64,000 nt of DNA. It comes from Aeromicrobium sp. Root495 (GTDB taxonomy: Bacteria > Actinomycetota > Actinomycetes > Propionibacteriales > Nocardioidaceae). Positions 47,246 through 56,524 of this stretch are shown one piece after another (positions within the stretch are counted from its first letter, which is position 1; the number at the start of each line of letters is the position of its first letter). A model generated the notes under the pieces. It did not search any database. It was not told the DNA's origin and was given only the letters and a program-made list of their open reading frames with translations. Position numbers and translations under genes: made by a program. The stretch is from assembly GCF_001426755.1 (NCBI RefSeq), contig NZ_LMFJ01000002.1, positions 283,954 through 347,953 on the forward strand, in the 5' to 3' direction.

Positions 47246-48229
47246 TCACTCGGCCCACTGCGCCATGGCCTCGGCCGGGGCGGGCTCACCGGCGAGCTCG
47301 AGGTCGGCGAGGAACCGCTCGGCGTCGAGGGAGGCTGCGCAGCCGGTGCCGGCAGCGGTGATGGCCTGGCGGTAGGTGTGGTCGACGAGGTCGCCGGCGG
47401 CGAAGACGCCGGGGAGGTTGGTGGCGGTGGTGCCGGGCTTGACCAGGACGTAGCCCTCGTCGTCGAGGTCGACCTGGCCGATGAGGAGCTCGGAGCGGGG
47501 GTCGTGGCCGATGGCGATGAAGAGGCCGGTGGCCTCGAGACGGCGGACCTCGCCGGTGACGGTGTCGCGCAGCGAGACGGCCTCGAGCTTGTCGGCGCCG
47601 TGGAGCTCGGCGATCTCGGAGTTCCAGGCGAACTCGATCTTGTCGTTGGCCAGGGCGCGGTCCTGCATGATCTTGGAGGCACGCAGCTCGCCGCGACGGT
47701 GCACGAGGGTGACCTTGTCGGCGAAGCGCGTGAGGAAGGTGGCCTCCTCGACGGCGGAGTCGCCTCCGCCGACCACGACGATGTTCTGGTTGCGGAAGAA
47801 GAAGCCGTCGCACGTGGCGCACCAGCTGACGCCGTGGCCGGAGAGGCGGTCCTCGCCCTCGATGTTCAGGCGGCGGTAGGCCGAGCCGGTGGCCAGCACG
47901 ACGGCGTGGGCGCGGTGGGTGCTGCCGTCGCCGAGGGTGACGGTCTTGATCTCACCCGTGAGGTCGACCGAGGTGACGTCGTCGGCGACGAGCTCGGCAC
48001 CGAAGCGCTCGGCCTGGGCACGGAGCTTGTCCATGAGCTCGGGACCCATGATGCCGTCGGGGAAGCCCGGGAAGTTCTCGACGTCGGTGGTGTTCATGAG
48101 AGCTCCGCCGGCGGTGACCGAGCCCTCGAACACGAGAGGCTCGAGGTTGGCGCGCGCGGCGTAGACGGCGGCCGTGTAGCCCGAGGGGCCGGAGCCGATG
48201 ATGATGAGGTTGCGGACGGTGTCACTCAT
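47246..48229 (-). CDS. trxB: Thioredoxin-disulfide reductase
   Basis: 327-residue FAD/NADPH enzyme. FAD motif [20 protein letters not shown], redox pair in WCATCDG (CATC) and NADPH motif [16 protein letters not shown] 48229 places the FAD motif about five residues in, as usual; a longer frame to 48268 is possible but less typical. Operon with trxA. Confidence 0.96.
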   Translation of the reverse strand: MSDTVRNLIIIGSGPSGYTAAVYAARANLEPLVFEGSVTAGGALMNTTDVENFPGFPDGIMGPELMDKLRAQAERFGAELVADDVTSVDLTGEIKTVTLGDGSTHRAHAVVLATGSAYRRLNIEGEDRLSGHGVSWCATCDGFFFRNQNIVVVGGGDSAVEEATFLTRFADKVTLVHRRGELRASKIMQDRALANDKIEFAWNSEIAELHGADKLEAVSLRDTVTGEVRRLEATGLFIAIGHDPRSELLIGQVDLDDEGYVLVKPGTTATNLPGVFAAGDLVDHTYRQAITAAGTGCAASLDAERFLADLELAGEPAPAEAMAQWAE

Positions 48230-48319
48230 GAGGACCTGCATGCTCTCTGCTGGGGATGACTCGTTCAACGAAGTCTAGGCGCTGGACATTCCCTCCACCG
48301 GCAGGCTTGTCAGCGGTGG

Positions 48320-49891
48320 TCAGGAGTACCCGCGCAGCCCGACCTCGCGGATCTCGCCGCGGAAGGAGCCGTCCTCGCCGGGCACCGCCGGGAGGCGCGT
48401 CAGCCACACCACGACGTAACGGGTGAGGACCGGGTCCGACATGGCGAAGGTGGCGTCGGAGCCGACGTCGCGGGCACTGCCGCGCCGTACCAGTCCGCTG
48501 AGCGAGGTGGGCCGGTCGACCCCGGGCCGCGCCGTGTACACCGAGAGATCGGTACCACTCCCGGCCAGTCGGACCGTCACCTGGGAGAGCTCCCGCGCGG
48601 CGCCCAGGTCGAGCAGGACCCCGACACCGGGCTTGAGTCCGCCCAGGCGGGGGGAGCGGAAGTAGGTGGTGGTGCGCCAGCCCGTGGAGGTCTGGCCGTC
48701 GACGACGGCGCCGACCTCGTCCGGGTTCTCCTCCCCGTCCTCTCCTGCGGGATCGAAGTCGAGGACGGACTGCACGGTGATGGTCCGCTCGACCTCGGCG
48801 CCGCCGCGGGTCGTGTCGTCACTGTCGCGCGTGGCTCGCTGGACGAGCAGCCCGAGGATGCTGGCGAGGAGCAGCACCACGGCCACGCCCAGCAGGATCA
48901 GGCCACGATCCCCCTTCGTGGCGAGCGCGGCACGTTCCTTGCCCCGCTCGAACGACGTGGGTGGTGCGGGCTCGTAGGCCTTGGGCCGGCGACGTGGAGG
49001 CTCCAGCCCGGGCGGCGGACCCTGGGGCTCCACGACGGGATCGGAACGGAGCAGGTCGGGCGAGGAGATGTTCAGCAGGCTCGGCTGCTCGTCGGGGCCG
49101 TCGTCGTCCTTGCCCGAGAGGCGCAGCGCGTGGGCGATGTCGGCGGCCGAGCGCAGGGGGGTGCGGTGGTGGTGCGGGGGGTTGCCGAGCACGCGGTCGC
49201 ACACGGCGTCGACGTCGCGGGACACACCGGCTCGCACCTGGCGTGGACGCAGGAGGCGGCCGTGGATGGTGGGTGCAGCGCGCAGCTGGTCGATGTGGGC
49301 GCCGGGCCAACGGCTCACGAGGCACGCATAGAGCAGCTTGCCCAGCCCCTCCACGTCGAGGCGCTCGTAGGCCTGCAGGTCCTCGACCGTGTCGGCGTGG
49401 CCGACGGGGGCCAGCGCACTGGCGACGCCGAGGCCGACCACGCGAACGGCACCCGACTGCTTGAGCAGCACGTGATGGGGGGAGAGGCGGCGGTGGTAGA
49501 TCCCCAGCTCGTGCGCATGGGCGAGGGCCTCGGCCACCTCCGCGACGACCGCTGCCGCCCGGTGGTTGGGCAGCGAGGACTGAGCGAGCAGCTCGTCGAG
49601 CGGGAACGCGCGGGCCCACTCGCGCACGACGACGTGCTGACCGTGGTCCTCGAACAGGTCGAGCACGCGGAGGAAGCGCGGGTCGGTGACGACGGTGGAG
49701 CGACGGGCCGCGGCGTGGAACTGCTCCGCGCGCGGATCCTCGCTCGAGAGCATCTCGACACCCACGTTGCGCGAGAGGATGCGGTCGTGCGCGCGCCACG
49801 TGGCGGAGCCGAGCCGCTCGCTCACCCGGTCCTGGAGCTCGTACCGGTGGGCGAGGACGTCACCGGACGCCATCGTCCGCGGCTCGCTCAT
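48320..49891 (-). CDS. Membrane pseudokinase (MurJ-associated type)
   Basis: 523 residues. An N-terminal kinase-like fold (about 12-270) lacks catalytic residues: the HRD loop reads YHRRLSPHHVLL, DFG is replaced by VVGLGVA, and the VAIK lysine is missing (GVEMLSSE). A disordered linker, one membrane helix (LILLGVAVVLLLASILGLLV) and an extracytoplasmic discoidin-like domain follow. In mycobacteria this module is fused to MurJ and recruits FhaA when phosphorylated; here it is a separate gene just downstream. ATG 49891 has GAAGGAG upstream. Confidence 0.85.
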   Translation of the reverse strand: MSEPRTMASGDVLAHRYELQDRVSERLGSATWRAHDRILSRNVGVEMLSSEDPRAEQFHAAARRSTVVTDPRFLRVLDLFEDHGQHVVVREWARAFPLDELLAQSSLPNHRAAAVVAEVAEALAHAHELGIYHRRLSPHHVLLKQSGAVRVVGLGVASALAPVGHADTVEDLQAYERLDVEGLGKLLYACLVSRWPGAHIDQLRAAPTIHGRLLRPRQVRAGVSRDVDAVCDRVLGNPPHHHRTPLRSAADIAHALRLSGKDDDGPDEQPSLLNISSPDLLRSDPVVEPQGPPPGLEPPRRRPKAYEPAPPTSFERGKERAALATKGDRGLILLGVAVVLLLASILGLLVQRATRDSDDTTRGGAEVERTITVQSVLDFDPAGEDGEENPDEVGAVVDGQTSTGWRTTTYFRSPRLGGLKPGVGVLLDLGAARELSQVTVRLAGSGTDLSVYTARPGVDRPTSLSGLVRRGSARDVGSDATFAMSDPVLTRYVVVWLTRLPAVPGEDGSFRGEIREVGLRGYS

Positions 49892-49963
49892 CCCTGCTCC
49901 TTCAGTCGACCCCATGCTAGAGGCGATGAGGTCGAAGCGGTGAGGGACCTCGATCCCACGCGT

Positions 49964-50003
49964 GTCTACTTATCGTTATATCGATAAATAGATACAAGTC
50001 TAC
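49964..50003. other. AT-rich palindromic island before the pseudokinase gene
   Basis: CTA-C-TTATCG-TTATAT-CGATAA-A-TAG (49966-49991) is a symmetric element, flanked by GTCTAC on both sides. It includes the rare TAG stop of murJ. Could hold a regulator site. Confidence 0.45.
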
Positions 50004-51625
50004 CGGCGCCGGATGCTGTCGACGAGGTAGGTCAGCTCACGGAGCCGCATGGCGAGGGCGGCAGCGACATAGGTCGCAGCCCCGGCAACGCCGCTCGCGG
50101 CCACGATGACGAACGAGTCGAGGGCGCCGTGACCCAGGAGGTCGCCCAGCCACCAGGAGATCACCAGCATCACGACGGCCGACGCGGTGGTGGCCAGGGC
50201 GAGCCGGACCACGTACCGGACCATCTCGGCATCGACGATCCGGCCGATCCGACGCGACAGCATGGTGACCGACAGCGTCGCGCCCACGAGGTAGGCCAGC
50301 CCGAAGGAGAGCGCCAGAGCGGCCGCGACGTGCTCGGGCTCGACGACGCGGGTGAACGCGACCGCCGAGACGATGTTCACTGCGGCGATCGTCAGCTGCA
50401 GGAAGAACGGCGTCTTCGTGTCCTCGTCCGCGTAGAAGCCGCGCAACGCGAGGTAGTGCACCGTGAAGGCCACCATGGCGAGGGCGAAGCAGGCGATGGT
50501 GGAGCCGACGATGGCGGTGCTGGCTCCGAGGTTCTTGAACGCCTTGAGCAGCCCGGCGCCGTCCTGGCCGAGGCAGGCCGTGGCGGCCGCGAGCGGGACG
50601 ATGACGACGAGGGTGACGCGCATCGTGCGGGCCAGCTCGAGCCGGAGTCGTTCGTAGCGACCTTCGTGGGCGAGGGCCGCGAGCGTCGGGATGACCGCGG
50701 TGGCGACCGAGACGGTGATGACGCCGTGCGGGAGCTGGCTGATCAGGAAGCCGATCTCGTACACGGCTGAACCGCCGGCCGCGGTCCCGTTGCTGGCCCC
50801 GGCGAGCGTGCCTCCTGTGCCGAGGCGCTGCACGACGATGAAGGCCACCTGGTTGGCGAGGATGAAGAGGAGCGTCCAGGCGCCGAGGCGGAGCGTGTGC
50901 CCGAGGCCGACGCCGCGGAAGTCGAAGCGCGGCCGGTACGTGAACCCCGCCAGCCGGAGGTACGGCACGAGGACGAGCGCCTGCACGAGGATGCCGAGCG
51001 TCGCACCACCGCCGAGCAGCCAGACCTCGCCCGTCGTGAAGCCGTCCTCCCCGTTGGAGGACCCGAACACGACGATGTAGGTGCCGAGGGTCGCGCACGC
51101 CACGAGGTTGTTGACGATGGGCGCCCACATCATGGGCCCGAACCGACCGCGCGCGTTGAGCACCTGGCCGACGAGCACGAACACGCCGTAGAAGAAGACC
51201 TGCGGCATGCACACACGCATGAGCAGCTCGGCCGACTCGCGCTGCTGCGTGAGCTCGGCGGTGAACAGGCGCTGCTCGAAGACGATCCTCATCAGCAGGG
51301 GCACGAGCAGGATGAGCAGGATCGTCGCCACGGCGAGGACCAGCAGACCCAGCGTGATGATGCGTTGCCCGTAGGCCTCCCCGCCGTCGTCGTCGGACTT
51401 CATGGCCCGCACGAGCTGAGGCACCAGCACGACGTTGAAGACGCCACCCGCCACGAGGATGTAGAGAGCGTTGGGGAAGGTGTTGGCGTTGTTGAAGAGG
51501 TCGGCGTTCAGCAGAAGACCGATCGCCGCGGCGATCAGGAAGAGCCGGACGAACCCGGTGAGCCGGGAGACGATCGTGCCCAGTGCCATCCAGGCGCTGG
51601 CCCTGGCGATGCCGGAGTCAGTCAT
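50000..51625 (-). CDS. murJ: Lipid II flippase MurJ
   Basis: 541-residue MOP-superfamily protein with about 14 membrane helices that flips lipid II across the membrane. N-terminus SAWMALGTIVSRLTGFVRLF and LPNALY-like FPNALYILVAGGVFNVVLVP are diagnostic, with ISQLPHGVITVSVATAVIPT in the middle. No fused C-terminal kinase domain, unlike mycobacterial MviN. The start overlaps the DUF6049 stop by 8 bp; GGCAGGA upstream of ATG. Confidence 0.95.
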   Translation of the reverse strand: MTDSGIARASAWMALGTIVSRLTGFVRLFLIAAAIGLLLNADLFNNANTFPNALYILVAGGVFNVVLVPQLVRAMKSDDDGGEAYGQRIITLGLLVLAVATILLILLVPLLMRIVFEQRLFTAELTQQRESAELLMRVCMPQVFFYGVFVLVGQVLNARGRFGPMMWAPIVNNLVACATLGTYIVVFGSSNGEDGFTTGEVWLLGGGATLGILVQALVLVPYLRLAGFTYRPRFDFRGVGLGHTLRLGAWTLLFILANQVAFIVVQRLGTGGTLAGASNGTAAGGSAVYEIGFLISQLPHGVITVSVATAVIPTLAALAHEGRYERLRLELARTMRVTLVVIVPLAAATACLGQDGAGLLKAFKNLGASTAIVGSTIACFALAMVAFTVHYLALRGFYADEDTKTPFFLQLTIAAVNIVSAVAFTRVVEPEHVAAALALSFGLAYLVGATLSVTMLSRRIGRIVDAEMVRYVVRLALATTASAVVMLVISWWLGDLLGHGALDSFVIVAASGVAGAATYVAAALAMRLRELTYLVDSIRRR

Positions 51626-53750
51626 CGAGGTCCTGCCCGATCGAGGGGCGGCTGGCGCTGCGCTGACCGCGACGCTTGACGAACCTGCGCAGCAGGGCGA
51701 GCACCACCACGACGCCGGCCGCGCCCATGGCGAGCCACACGGCGGCCCCGACGCTGCTGGAGCGAACGTTGAACACGGCCGGCTCGCCGAACTCGCGGCC
51801 CGAGGGCGTCACGAGCTGGGCGCTGAGCGTGGAGGAGCTCTGGTTGCCGACGTCGATCGGCACGTTCACGGTGACGCGCTCGTCGGGTCCGACCTCCACC
51901 GGGTCGAGACCCGGCACGCTGAGCGCGGGGTTGGTGGAGTCGATGCGGACCCCCACCCGAATGGTCTGGGCGGTCCCGTTGCTGATCGTGAGAGGGAAGC
52001 TGGCCTCGCTCCCGGACAACGTGAACGCCGGGGGCCCCTTCACCTCGATGGCCGAGACCTGGCGTGAGGCCCGGTCGGCCAGACGGGTGGCGCGCGAGAC
52101 CCCGGCGGCGCGGTCGTTGCGCCAGCGCACACCGAGCAGGGACGCGACGTCGATGGCCTGGTTGGCACGCAGCGTCTCGTCGTCGTCGACGAGGGAGTCC
52201 AGCAGGCCGAACTGGTTGATGGCCTCGGCAGCCGACGACAGCTGGGCGACGTCGACCGGGGTGGCCTTCGCCGTGGTGGAGAAGGGACCCCGATAGGTCT
52301 CGGGGTCCTGGGCGAGCAGGGCCTCCGGTGTGGACGACCGCGTGAACGTGGCCCCGAACACCGAGGACAGGGGGCTGCCGCTCACGGGTCCCGGGTCCCA
52401 CGTGGGATCGACGAGGGCGATGGCGTCGGCGCGTGAGCCCGGCTGGGCGGACCGGGAGACGGCGCCGAGTGCTGCCTCGGCAAGCACGCGCTGGCGCAGG
52501 GTGGTCTGCGTGGGCGTCCCCGGCACGCCGGCGTCGAGCGGGGAGGAGACCAGCAGCGGCACCGAACCGTCGGTGGTGCGCCGGAGCACGAGCGAGCCGA
52601 GCGACGTCTGCCACTGCGACGCCGCGCGCGGGGTGACGACGACGGGCGACGTGCCGGAGCCGCGGACCGACGTGAGCAGCGACTGGGTGACCCCTGCGGG
52701 GGTGGGCCACGTGACGCGACGCCCGGTGAGCCCCAGCGGAGTCATGACGGCGGAGGTGGCGCGATCGACAGCGGACTCGAGCCCCGAGCGACCGGGTGAC
52801 ACGGCGGCGATGCCCAGCACGTCGGGCCGGTCGAACCCGAGGACCCAGGCCGTGGCGCGCCGGGCGAGCCCCACGAGGTCGTCGCGGAAGCGTGCCACCG
52901 AGCGCCGCTGCGCGTCGTCGAGGGAGACGCGCCGAGCGAGGTGGCGCCCCCTGAGCACGTCGTCGAGGCCGCGCAGGAGGGCGGGGTCGAGCAGCACGGT
53001 GGTGGAGGCGGCGGGGGTGGTGAGGGCGAGGTCGAGCAGGTGCCGCAGGCGTCCTGAGGTCACGGAGGCCACGAAGCCTGCGGTGTCGCGGTAGGAGCCA
53101 CCCTCCACGCGGGCGTCCGGCATGAGGAAGGGCCACACGAGACCCGTCGGGGTGGCCGGGAGCGTGGAGCCCTCGGAGAGGCTCGGCAGGAACGTGGTGG
53201 CTCGGCCCACCGCCTCCCCGGAGCGCTGCCCCTCGGAGTCGGTGGCCAGGATCTGGACCCCCACGGGGTAGACGCCGGTGCCGCCCAGGAGACCGAGCGC
53301 GCTGTACGGCACGCGGACCCGGAAGCGTCCGGACTGCCCCGGCTGGAGGTCGCCCACCTCGGCGATGGCGTCGAGCGGCTCCACGACCCGCGTCCCGGTG
53401 TACGAGCCGGCGTCGGCGATCACGTCGCTCAGGTCGTCGCGCGACGTGAACGGCGTCTTGGAGATGACGAGGTAGGCCTGGACCTTCGTCCACGCCCGGG
53501 AGTCGCGGTTGGTGACCGACCCCGTGAGGGTGACGTCGTCGCCCGTGCGCAGCACGCTCGGGCTGAGCGAGTCGATCCGGACCGCGAGGTCGGGCGCGTC
53601 GTCGGCGGCTGCGGCCGGGCCGACGAGGAACGGAGCGCCCGACACGGCCAGCACGATGGCCAGGAGAGCACCGACCACGGCGGGGACCGGCCGCCGGGGC
53701 GTCATCAGGGTCCGGGGCCCGGGTCGACGGGGTCGCAGACGGCGGGGCAC
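51618..53750 (-). CDS. DUF6049 family secreted/membrane protein
   Basis: About 710 residues: Arg-rich N-terminus, signal sequence (VPAVVGALLAIVLAVSGAPF), a large extracytoplasmic region with beta-sandwich segments at both ends (LAVRIDSLSPSVLRTGDDVT; FTLSGSEASFPLTISNGTAQ), and a C-terminal membrane helix (GAAVWLAMGAAGVVVVLALL) with a basic tail. DUF6049 genes lie between cca and murJ in many actinobacteria; a cell-envelope role is inferred. GTG 53750 is uncertain; ATG 53705 is an alternative. Confidence 0.82.
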   Translation of the reverse strand: MPRRLRPRRPGPRTLMTPRRPVPAVVGALLAIVLAVSGAPFLVGPAAAADDAPDLAVRIDSLSPSVLRTGDDVTLTGSVTNRDSRAWTKVQAYLVISKTPFTSRDDLSDVIADAGSYTGTRVVEPLDAIAEVGDLQPGQSGRFRVRVPYSALGLLGGTGVYPVGVQILATDSEGQRSGEAVGRATTFLPSLSEGSTLPATPTGLVWPFLMPDARVEGGSYRDTAGFVASVTSGRLRHLLDLALTTPAASTTVLLDPALLRGLDDVLRGRHLARRVSLDDAQRRSVARFRDDLVGLARRATAWVLGFDRPDVLGIAAVSPGRSGLESAVDRATSAVMTPLGLTGRRVTWPTPAGVTQSLLTSVRGSGTSPVVVTPRAASQWQTSLGSLVLRRTTDGSVPLLVSSPLDAGVPGTPTQTTLRQRVLAEAALGAVSRSAQPGSRADAIALVDPTWDPGPVSGSPLSSVFGATFTRSSTPEALLAQDPETYRGPFSTTAKATPVDVAQLSSAAEAINQFGLLDSLVDDDETLRANQAIDVASLLGVRWRNDRAAGVSRATRLADRASRQVSAIEVKGPPAFTLSGSEASFPLTISNGTAQTIRVGVRIDSTNPALSVPGLDPVEVGPDERVTVNVPIDVGNQSSSTLSAQLVTPSGREFGEPAVFNVRSSSVGAAVWLAMGAAGVVVVLALLRRFVKRRGQRSASRPSIGQDLDD

Positions 53751-53800
53751 CCGGCCATCGTAGTGGTCGGCCGAGGACCGACCCCGCTCGTGGCGGCGCG

Positions 53801-53814
53801 TAGAGTATGGCGTC
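53801..53814 (+). promoter_or_regulatory. -10 hexamer TAGAGT before cca
   Basis: TAGAGT ends 8 nt before the cca GTG; no ribosome-binding site. Probably leaderless or with a 1-2 nt leader. Confidence 0.5.
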
Positions 53815-55257
53815 GTGCCCGATGCCGTCCTGTCCACCGAGCTGCGCCGCCGCGCCGACGCCCTCCTGGAGCGACACCCGGTCCTGGTCGAGCTGGGCCG
53901 GCTGTTCTCCGACGCCGGTCACGAGATCGCGCTGGTGGGCGGTCCCGTCCGCGACGCGCTCCTCGGGCGGCCGGTCTCCGACCTCGACCTCACCACCTCC
54001 GCCGACCCGTCCACCGTGGAGGCACTGGTGGCGGGCTGGGCCGACGCCGTGTGGGACATCGGCCGCGACTTCGGCACGATCGGGCTCCGCAAGGGCGACG
54101 AGCAGCTGGAGATCACGACCTTCCGCTCCGACGTCTACGACACCACGAGCCGCAAGCCCCAGGTGGCCTTCGGCGACTCGCTCGAGGGCGACCTGTCCCG
54201 GCGCGACTTCACGGTCAACGCCCTCGCGCTGCGCCTCGGCGACGCGTCCTTCGTCGACGTCTTCGGCGGGCTCACCGACCTCGAGCACCAGGTCCTGCGC
54301 ACGCCCGTGACCCCCGAGCAGTCCTTCGACGACGACCCGCTGCGGATGATGCGGGCGGCGCGGTTCGTGAGCCAGCTCGGGTTCGAGGTCGACCCGGACG
54401 TGGTGGACGCCATGACGCAGATGGCCTCGCGACTCGAGATCGTGTCGGCCGAGCGCGTGCGCGACGAGCTGGTCAAGCTCATCTGCGGTCGGCACCCGGT
54501 GTCCGGGATCCGGCTGCTCGTGCGCACGGGCCTGGCCGACCTCGTGCTCCCGGAGATCCCCGCGCTCGTGCTCGAGCGCGACGAGCACCACCGCCACAAG
54601 GACGTCTACGAGCACTCGCTCATCGTCCTCGAGCAGGCCATCGAGCTGGAGGACCGTCTGGTCGGCGACGTGCCGGTCCCCGACGTCATCATCAGGCTCG
54701 CGGCGCTGCTGCACGACATCGGCAAGCCGCGGACCCGTCGGTTCCAGGAGGGCGGCGTCGTCACCTTCCACCACCACGACGTCGTCGGCGCCAAGATGAC
54801 CCGCAAGCGCATGAAGGCACTGCGCTTCAGCAACGACCAGATCGAGCAGGTGAGCCAGCTCGTCGAGCTGCACCTGAGGTTCCACGGCTACGGCGAGGGC
54901 GAGTGGACCGACGCCGCCGTGCGGCGCTACGTGCGCGACGCCGGCAGCCAGCTGGAGCGGCTCCACATCCTGACCCGCGCCGACTGCACCACGCGCAACG
55001 CGCGGAAGGCGGCGCGGCTGCGACGCACCTACGACGAGCTCGAGGAGCGCATCGCCCGGCTGGCGGAGCAGGAGGAGCTGGAGTCGATCCGGCCCGACCT
55101 CGACGGCAACCAGATCATGGAGATCCTGGGCGTCGGGCCCGGGCGCGAGGTGGGCGAGGCCTACCGGTTCCTGCTCGAGCTACGCATGGACCGTGGCCCG
55201 ATGCCGCAGGACCAGGCCGCCGAGGCGTTGCGCGCCTGGCATGCCGCCCGCCCCTGA
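53815..55257 (+). CDS. cca: CCA tRNA nucleotidyltransferase
   Basis: 480-residue class II nucleotidyltransferase that adds or repairs tRNA 3' CCA. Head domain with LVGGPVRDALLG and the DLD metal pair (VSDLDLTTSAD), the SRRDFTVNALAL motif, and a C-terminal HD domain (LAALLHDIGKP, FHHHDVVGAKM). It is needed because tRNA-Ile here lacks an encoded CCA. Divergent from DUF6049; a 17-bp hairpin follows. Confidence 0.95.
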   Translation: MPDAVLSTELRRRADALLERHPVLVELGRLFSDAGHEIALVGGPVRDALLGRPVSDLDLTTSADPSTVEALVAGWADAVWDIGRDFGTIGLRKGDEQLEITTFRSDVYDTTSRKPQVAFGDSLEGDLSRRDFTVNALALRLGDASFVDVFGGLTDLEHQVLRTPVTPEQSFDDDPLRMMRAARFVSQLGFEVDPDVVDAMTQMASRLEIVSAERVRDELVKLICGRHPVSGIRLLVRTGLADLVLPEIPALVLERDEHHRHKDVYEHSLIVLEQAIELEDRLVGDVPVPDVIIRLAALLHDIGKPRTRRFQEGGVVTFHHHDVVGAKMTRKRMKALRFSNDQIEQVSQLVELHLRFHGYGEGEWTDAAVRRYVRDAGSQLERLHILTRADCTTRNARKAARLRRTYDELEERIARLAEQEELESIRPDLDGNQIMEILGVGPGREVGEAYRFLLELRMDRGPMPQDQAAEALRAWHAARP

Positions 55258-55261
55258 CCCG

Positions 55262-55318
55262 CGAGTGGCGCAGATCGGCGATTCTGAGACGGCGTGTCGA
55301 ACCGATCTGCGCCACTCG
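55262..55318. terminator. Inverted repeat after cca
   Basis: CGAGTGGCGCAGATCGG (55262-55278) and its exact complement (55302-55318) with a 23-nt loop. GCGCCACT recurs twice afterwards (55331-55347). Probable cca terminator or dispersed repeat. Confidence 0.65.
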
Positions 55319-55346
55319 AGACCCGCTTTGCGCCACTGGACGCCAC

Positions 55347-55358
55347 TAGGCTGCGGGC
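55347..55358 (+). promoter_or_regulatory. -10 hexamer TAGGCT, leaderless arrangement (LysE)
   Basis: TAGGCT-GCGGGC-GTG: 6-nt spacing to the start codon, no ribosome-binding site. Confidence 0.6.
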
Positions 55359-55979
55359 GTGAGCACGTACATCTCCTTCATGCTGTTCGCGACGCTGCTC
55401 GCCGTGGCGCCCGGGCCTGACACCTTTCTCACGCTGCGGGCCTCCGTCGTGGGCGGCCGACGTCGGGGTCTCTTCACGGCGGCCGGCATCACGGCTGCCG
55501 GGGCGGCGCAGGGCGTCCTCGCGGCCACGGGCCTCGGCGCGCTGCTCGCCGCGGCCGAGCCGGTCTTCCTCACCATCCGCTGGGCCGGCGTCGCGTACCT
55601 GACCTGGCTCGGGGTCACGGCGCTGCGTGACGCCCTTCGTCGTGACGGGAGCGTGTGGACCCTGGGGAAGCCCGGGGCGCGGGTCTCCGGGAGGACCGCC
55701 TTCCGCCAGGGCTTCGTCTGCAACATCACCAACCCCAAGGTGCTCGCGTTCAACCTGGCCGTGCTTCCGCAGTTCGTCGGCGACGGCCAGGGCCTCCCGG
55801 CGCTGCTGCTCTACGCCCTCACGCTCGTCGTCGTGGGATCGATCGTGCTGGTGACCGTCGTCGAGCTCTCGAGCATCGCCGCCGCCCGACTCACCCGGCC
55901 GTCGTTCCGGCGCGGCATCGACGGAGCCACCGGCGTCGTCATGCTCGGGTTCGCCACCGCCCTCGCCGTCGAGGCCTAA
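55359..55979 (+). CDS. LysE/RhtB-family amino-acid exporter
   Basis: 206-residue membrane protein with about six helices. The signature APGPDTFLTLRASVVGGRRRG near the N-terminus and NITNPKVLAFNLAVLPQFV in the middle define the LysE superfamily. It exports an amino acid or related compound; which one cannot be told. No LysG-type regulator is adjacent. Promoter appears leaderless. Confidence 0.9.
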   Translation: MSTYISFMLFATLLAVAPGPDTFLTLRASVVGGRRRGLFTAAGITAAGAAQGVLAATGLGALLAAAEPVFLTIRWAGVAYLTWLGVTALRDALRRDGSVWTLGKPGARVSGRTAFRQGFVCNITNPKVLAFNLAVLPQFVGDGQGLPALLLYALTLVVVGSIVLVTVVELSSIAAARLTRPSFRRGIDGATGVVMLGFATALAVEA

Positions 55980-56031
55980 CTCCAGCCCAGAGGCAGAGAT
56001 GCCAGCGCTCGATCGGTGGGTGGCGGTGGGA

Positions 56032-56074
56032 TGGCGTCCGTCTGAACGCTGATGCGGGCTCGGAACGGACGCCA
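56032..56074. terminator. Inverted repeat after LysE gene
   Basis: TGGCGTCCGT (56032-56041) pairs exactly with ACGGACGCCA (56065-56074); 23-nt loop. Probable terminator 52 bp after the stop. Confidence 0.5.
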
Positions 56075-56107
56075 GGTCACCGCCCGGCGAGGCGAGCGCG
56101 CCCGTCG

Positions 56108-56119
56108 TAGGGTCGGGCC
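56108..56119 (+). promoter_or_regulatory. -10 hexamer TAGGGT, leaderless arrangement
   Basis: TAGGGT-CGGGCC-ATG: 6-nt spacing, no ribosome-binding site. Confidence 0.6.
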
Positions 56120-56518
56120 ATGAGCATCGCGAGGACGGGCGTCCGACTGGCACTGGGCGCGGCGATGGTCGGCGCCGGCGTGCTCCACCTCACCGTCGCG
56201 CGCGAGGAGTTCCAGGCGCAGGTCCCGGACTGGTTCCCGCTCGGCGAGGACTTCACCGTCGTCGCCTCGGGCGTGGTCGAGATCGGGCTCGGGGCAGCGT
56301 TCGTGGCTCTTCCGTCCCGACGCCGGACGGTCGGCCTCCTGCTGGCCCTCTTCTACGTCGCGATCTTCCCGGGGAACATCGCGCAGTACGTCGAGCACAC
56401 CGACGCGTTCGGGCTCACCACCGACCGGGCCCGGTTCATCCGGCTCTTCTTCCAGCCGCTGCTCGTGCTCGCCGCCCTGTTCGGCGGCGGCTGGTTCCGC
56501 CGCTCTGCCGACGACTGA
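56120..56518 (+). CDS. DoxX-like integral membrane protein
   Basis: 132-residue four-helix protein: RTGVRLALGAAMVGAGVLHL, FTVVASGVVEIGLGAAFVAL, VGLLLALFYVAIFPGNIAQY and a C-terminal helix (FFQPLLVLAALFGGGWF). The layout and FPGNIAQY resemble DoxX/MauE-type proteins, many of which are of unknown function. Convergent with the next gene, with 6 bp between. Confidence 0.75.
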   Translation: MSIARTGVRLALGAAMVGAGVLHLTVAREEFQAQVPDWFPLGEDFTVVASGVVEIGLGAAFVALPSRRRTVGLLLALFYVAIFPGNIAQYVEHTDAFGLTTDRARFIRLFFQPLLVLAALFGGGWFRRSADD

Positions 56519-56524
56519 CCTCGT

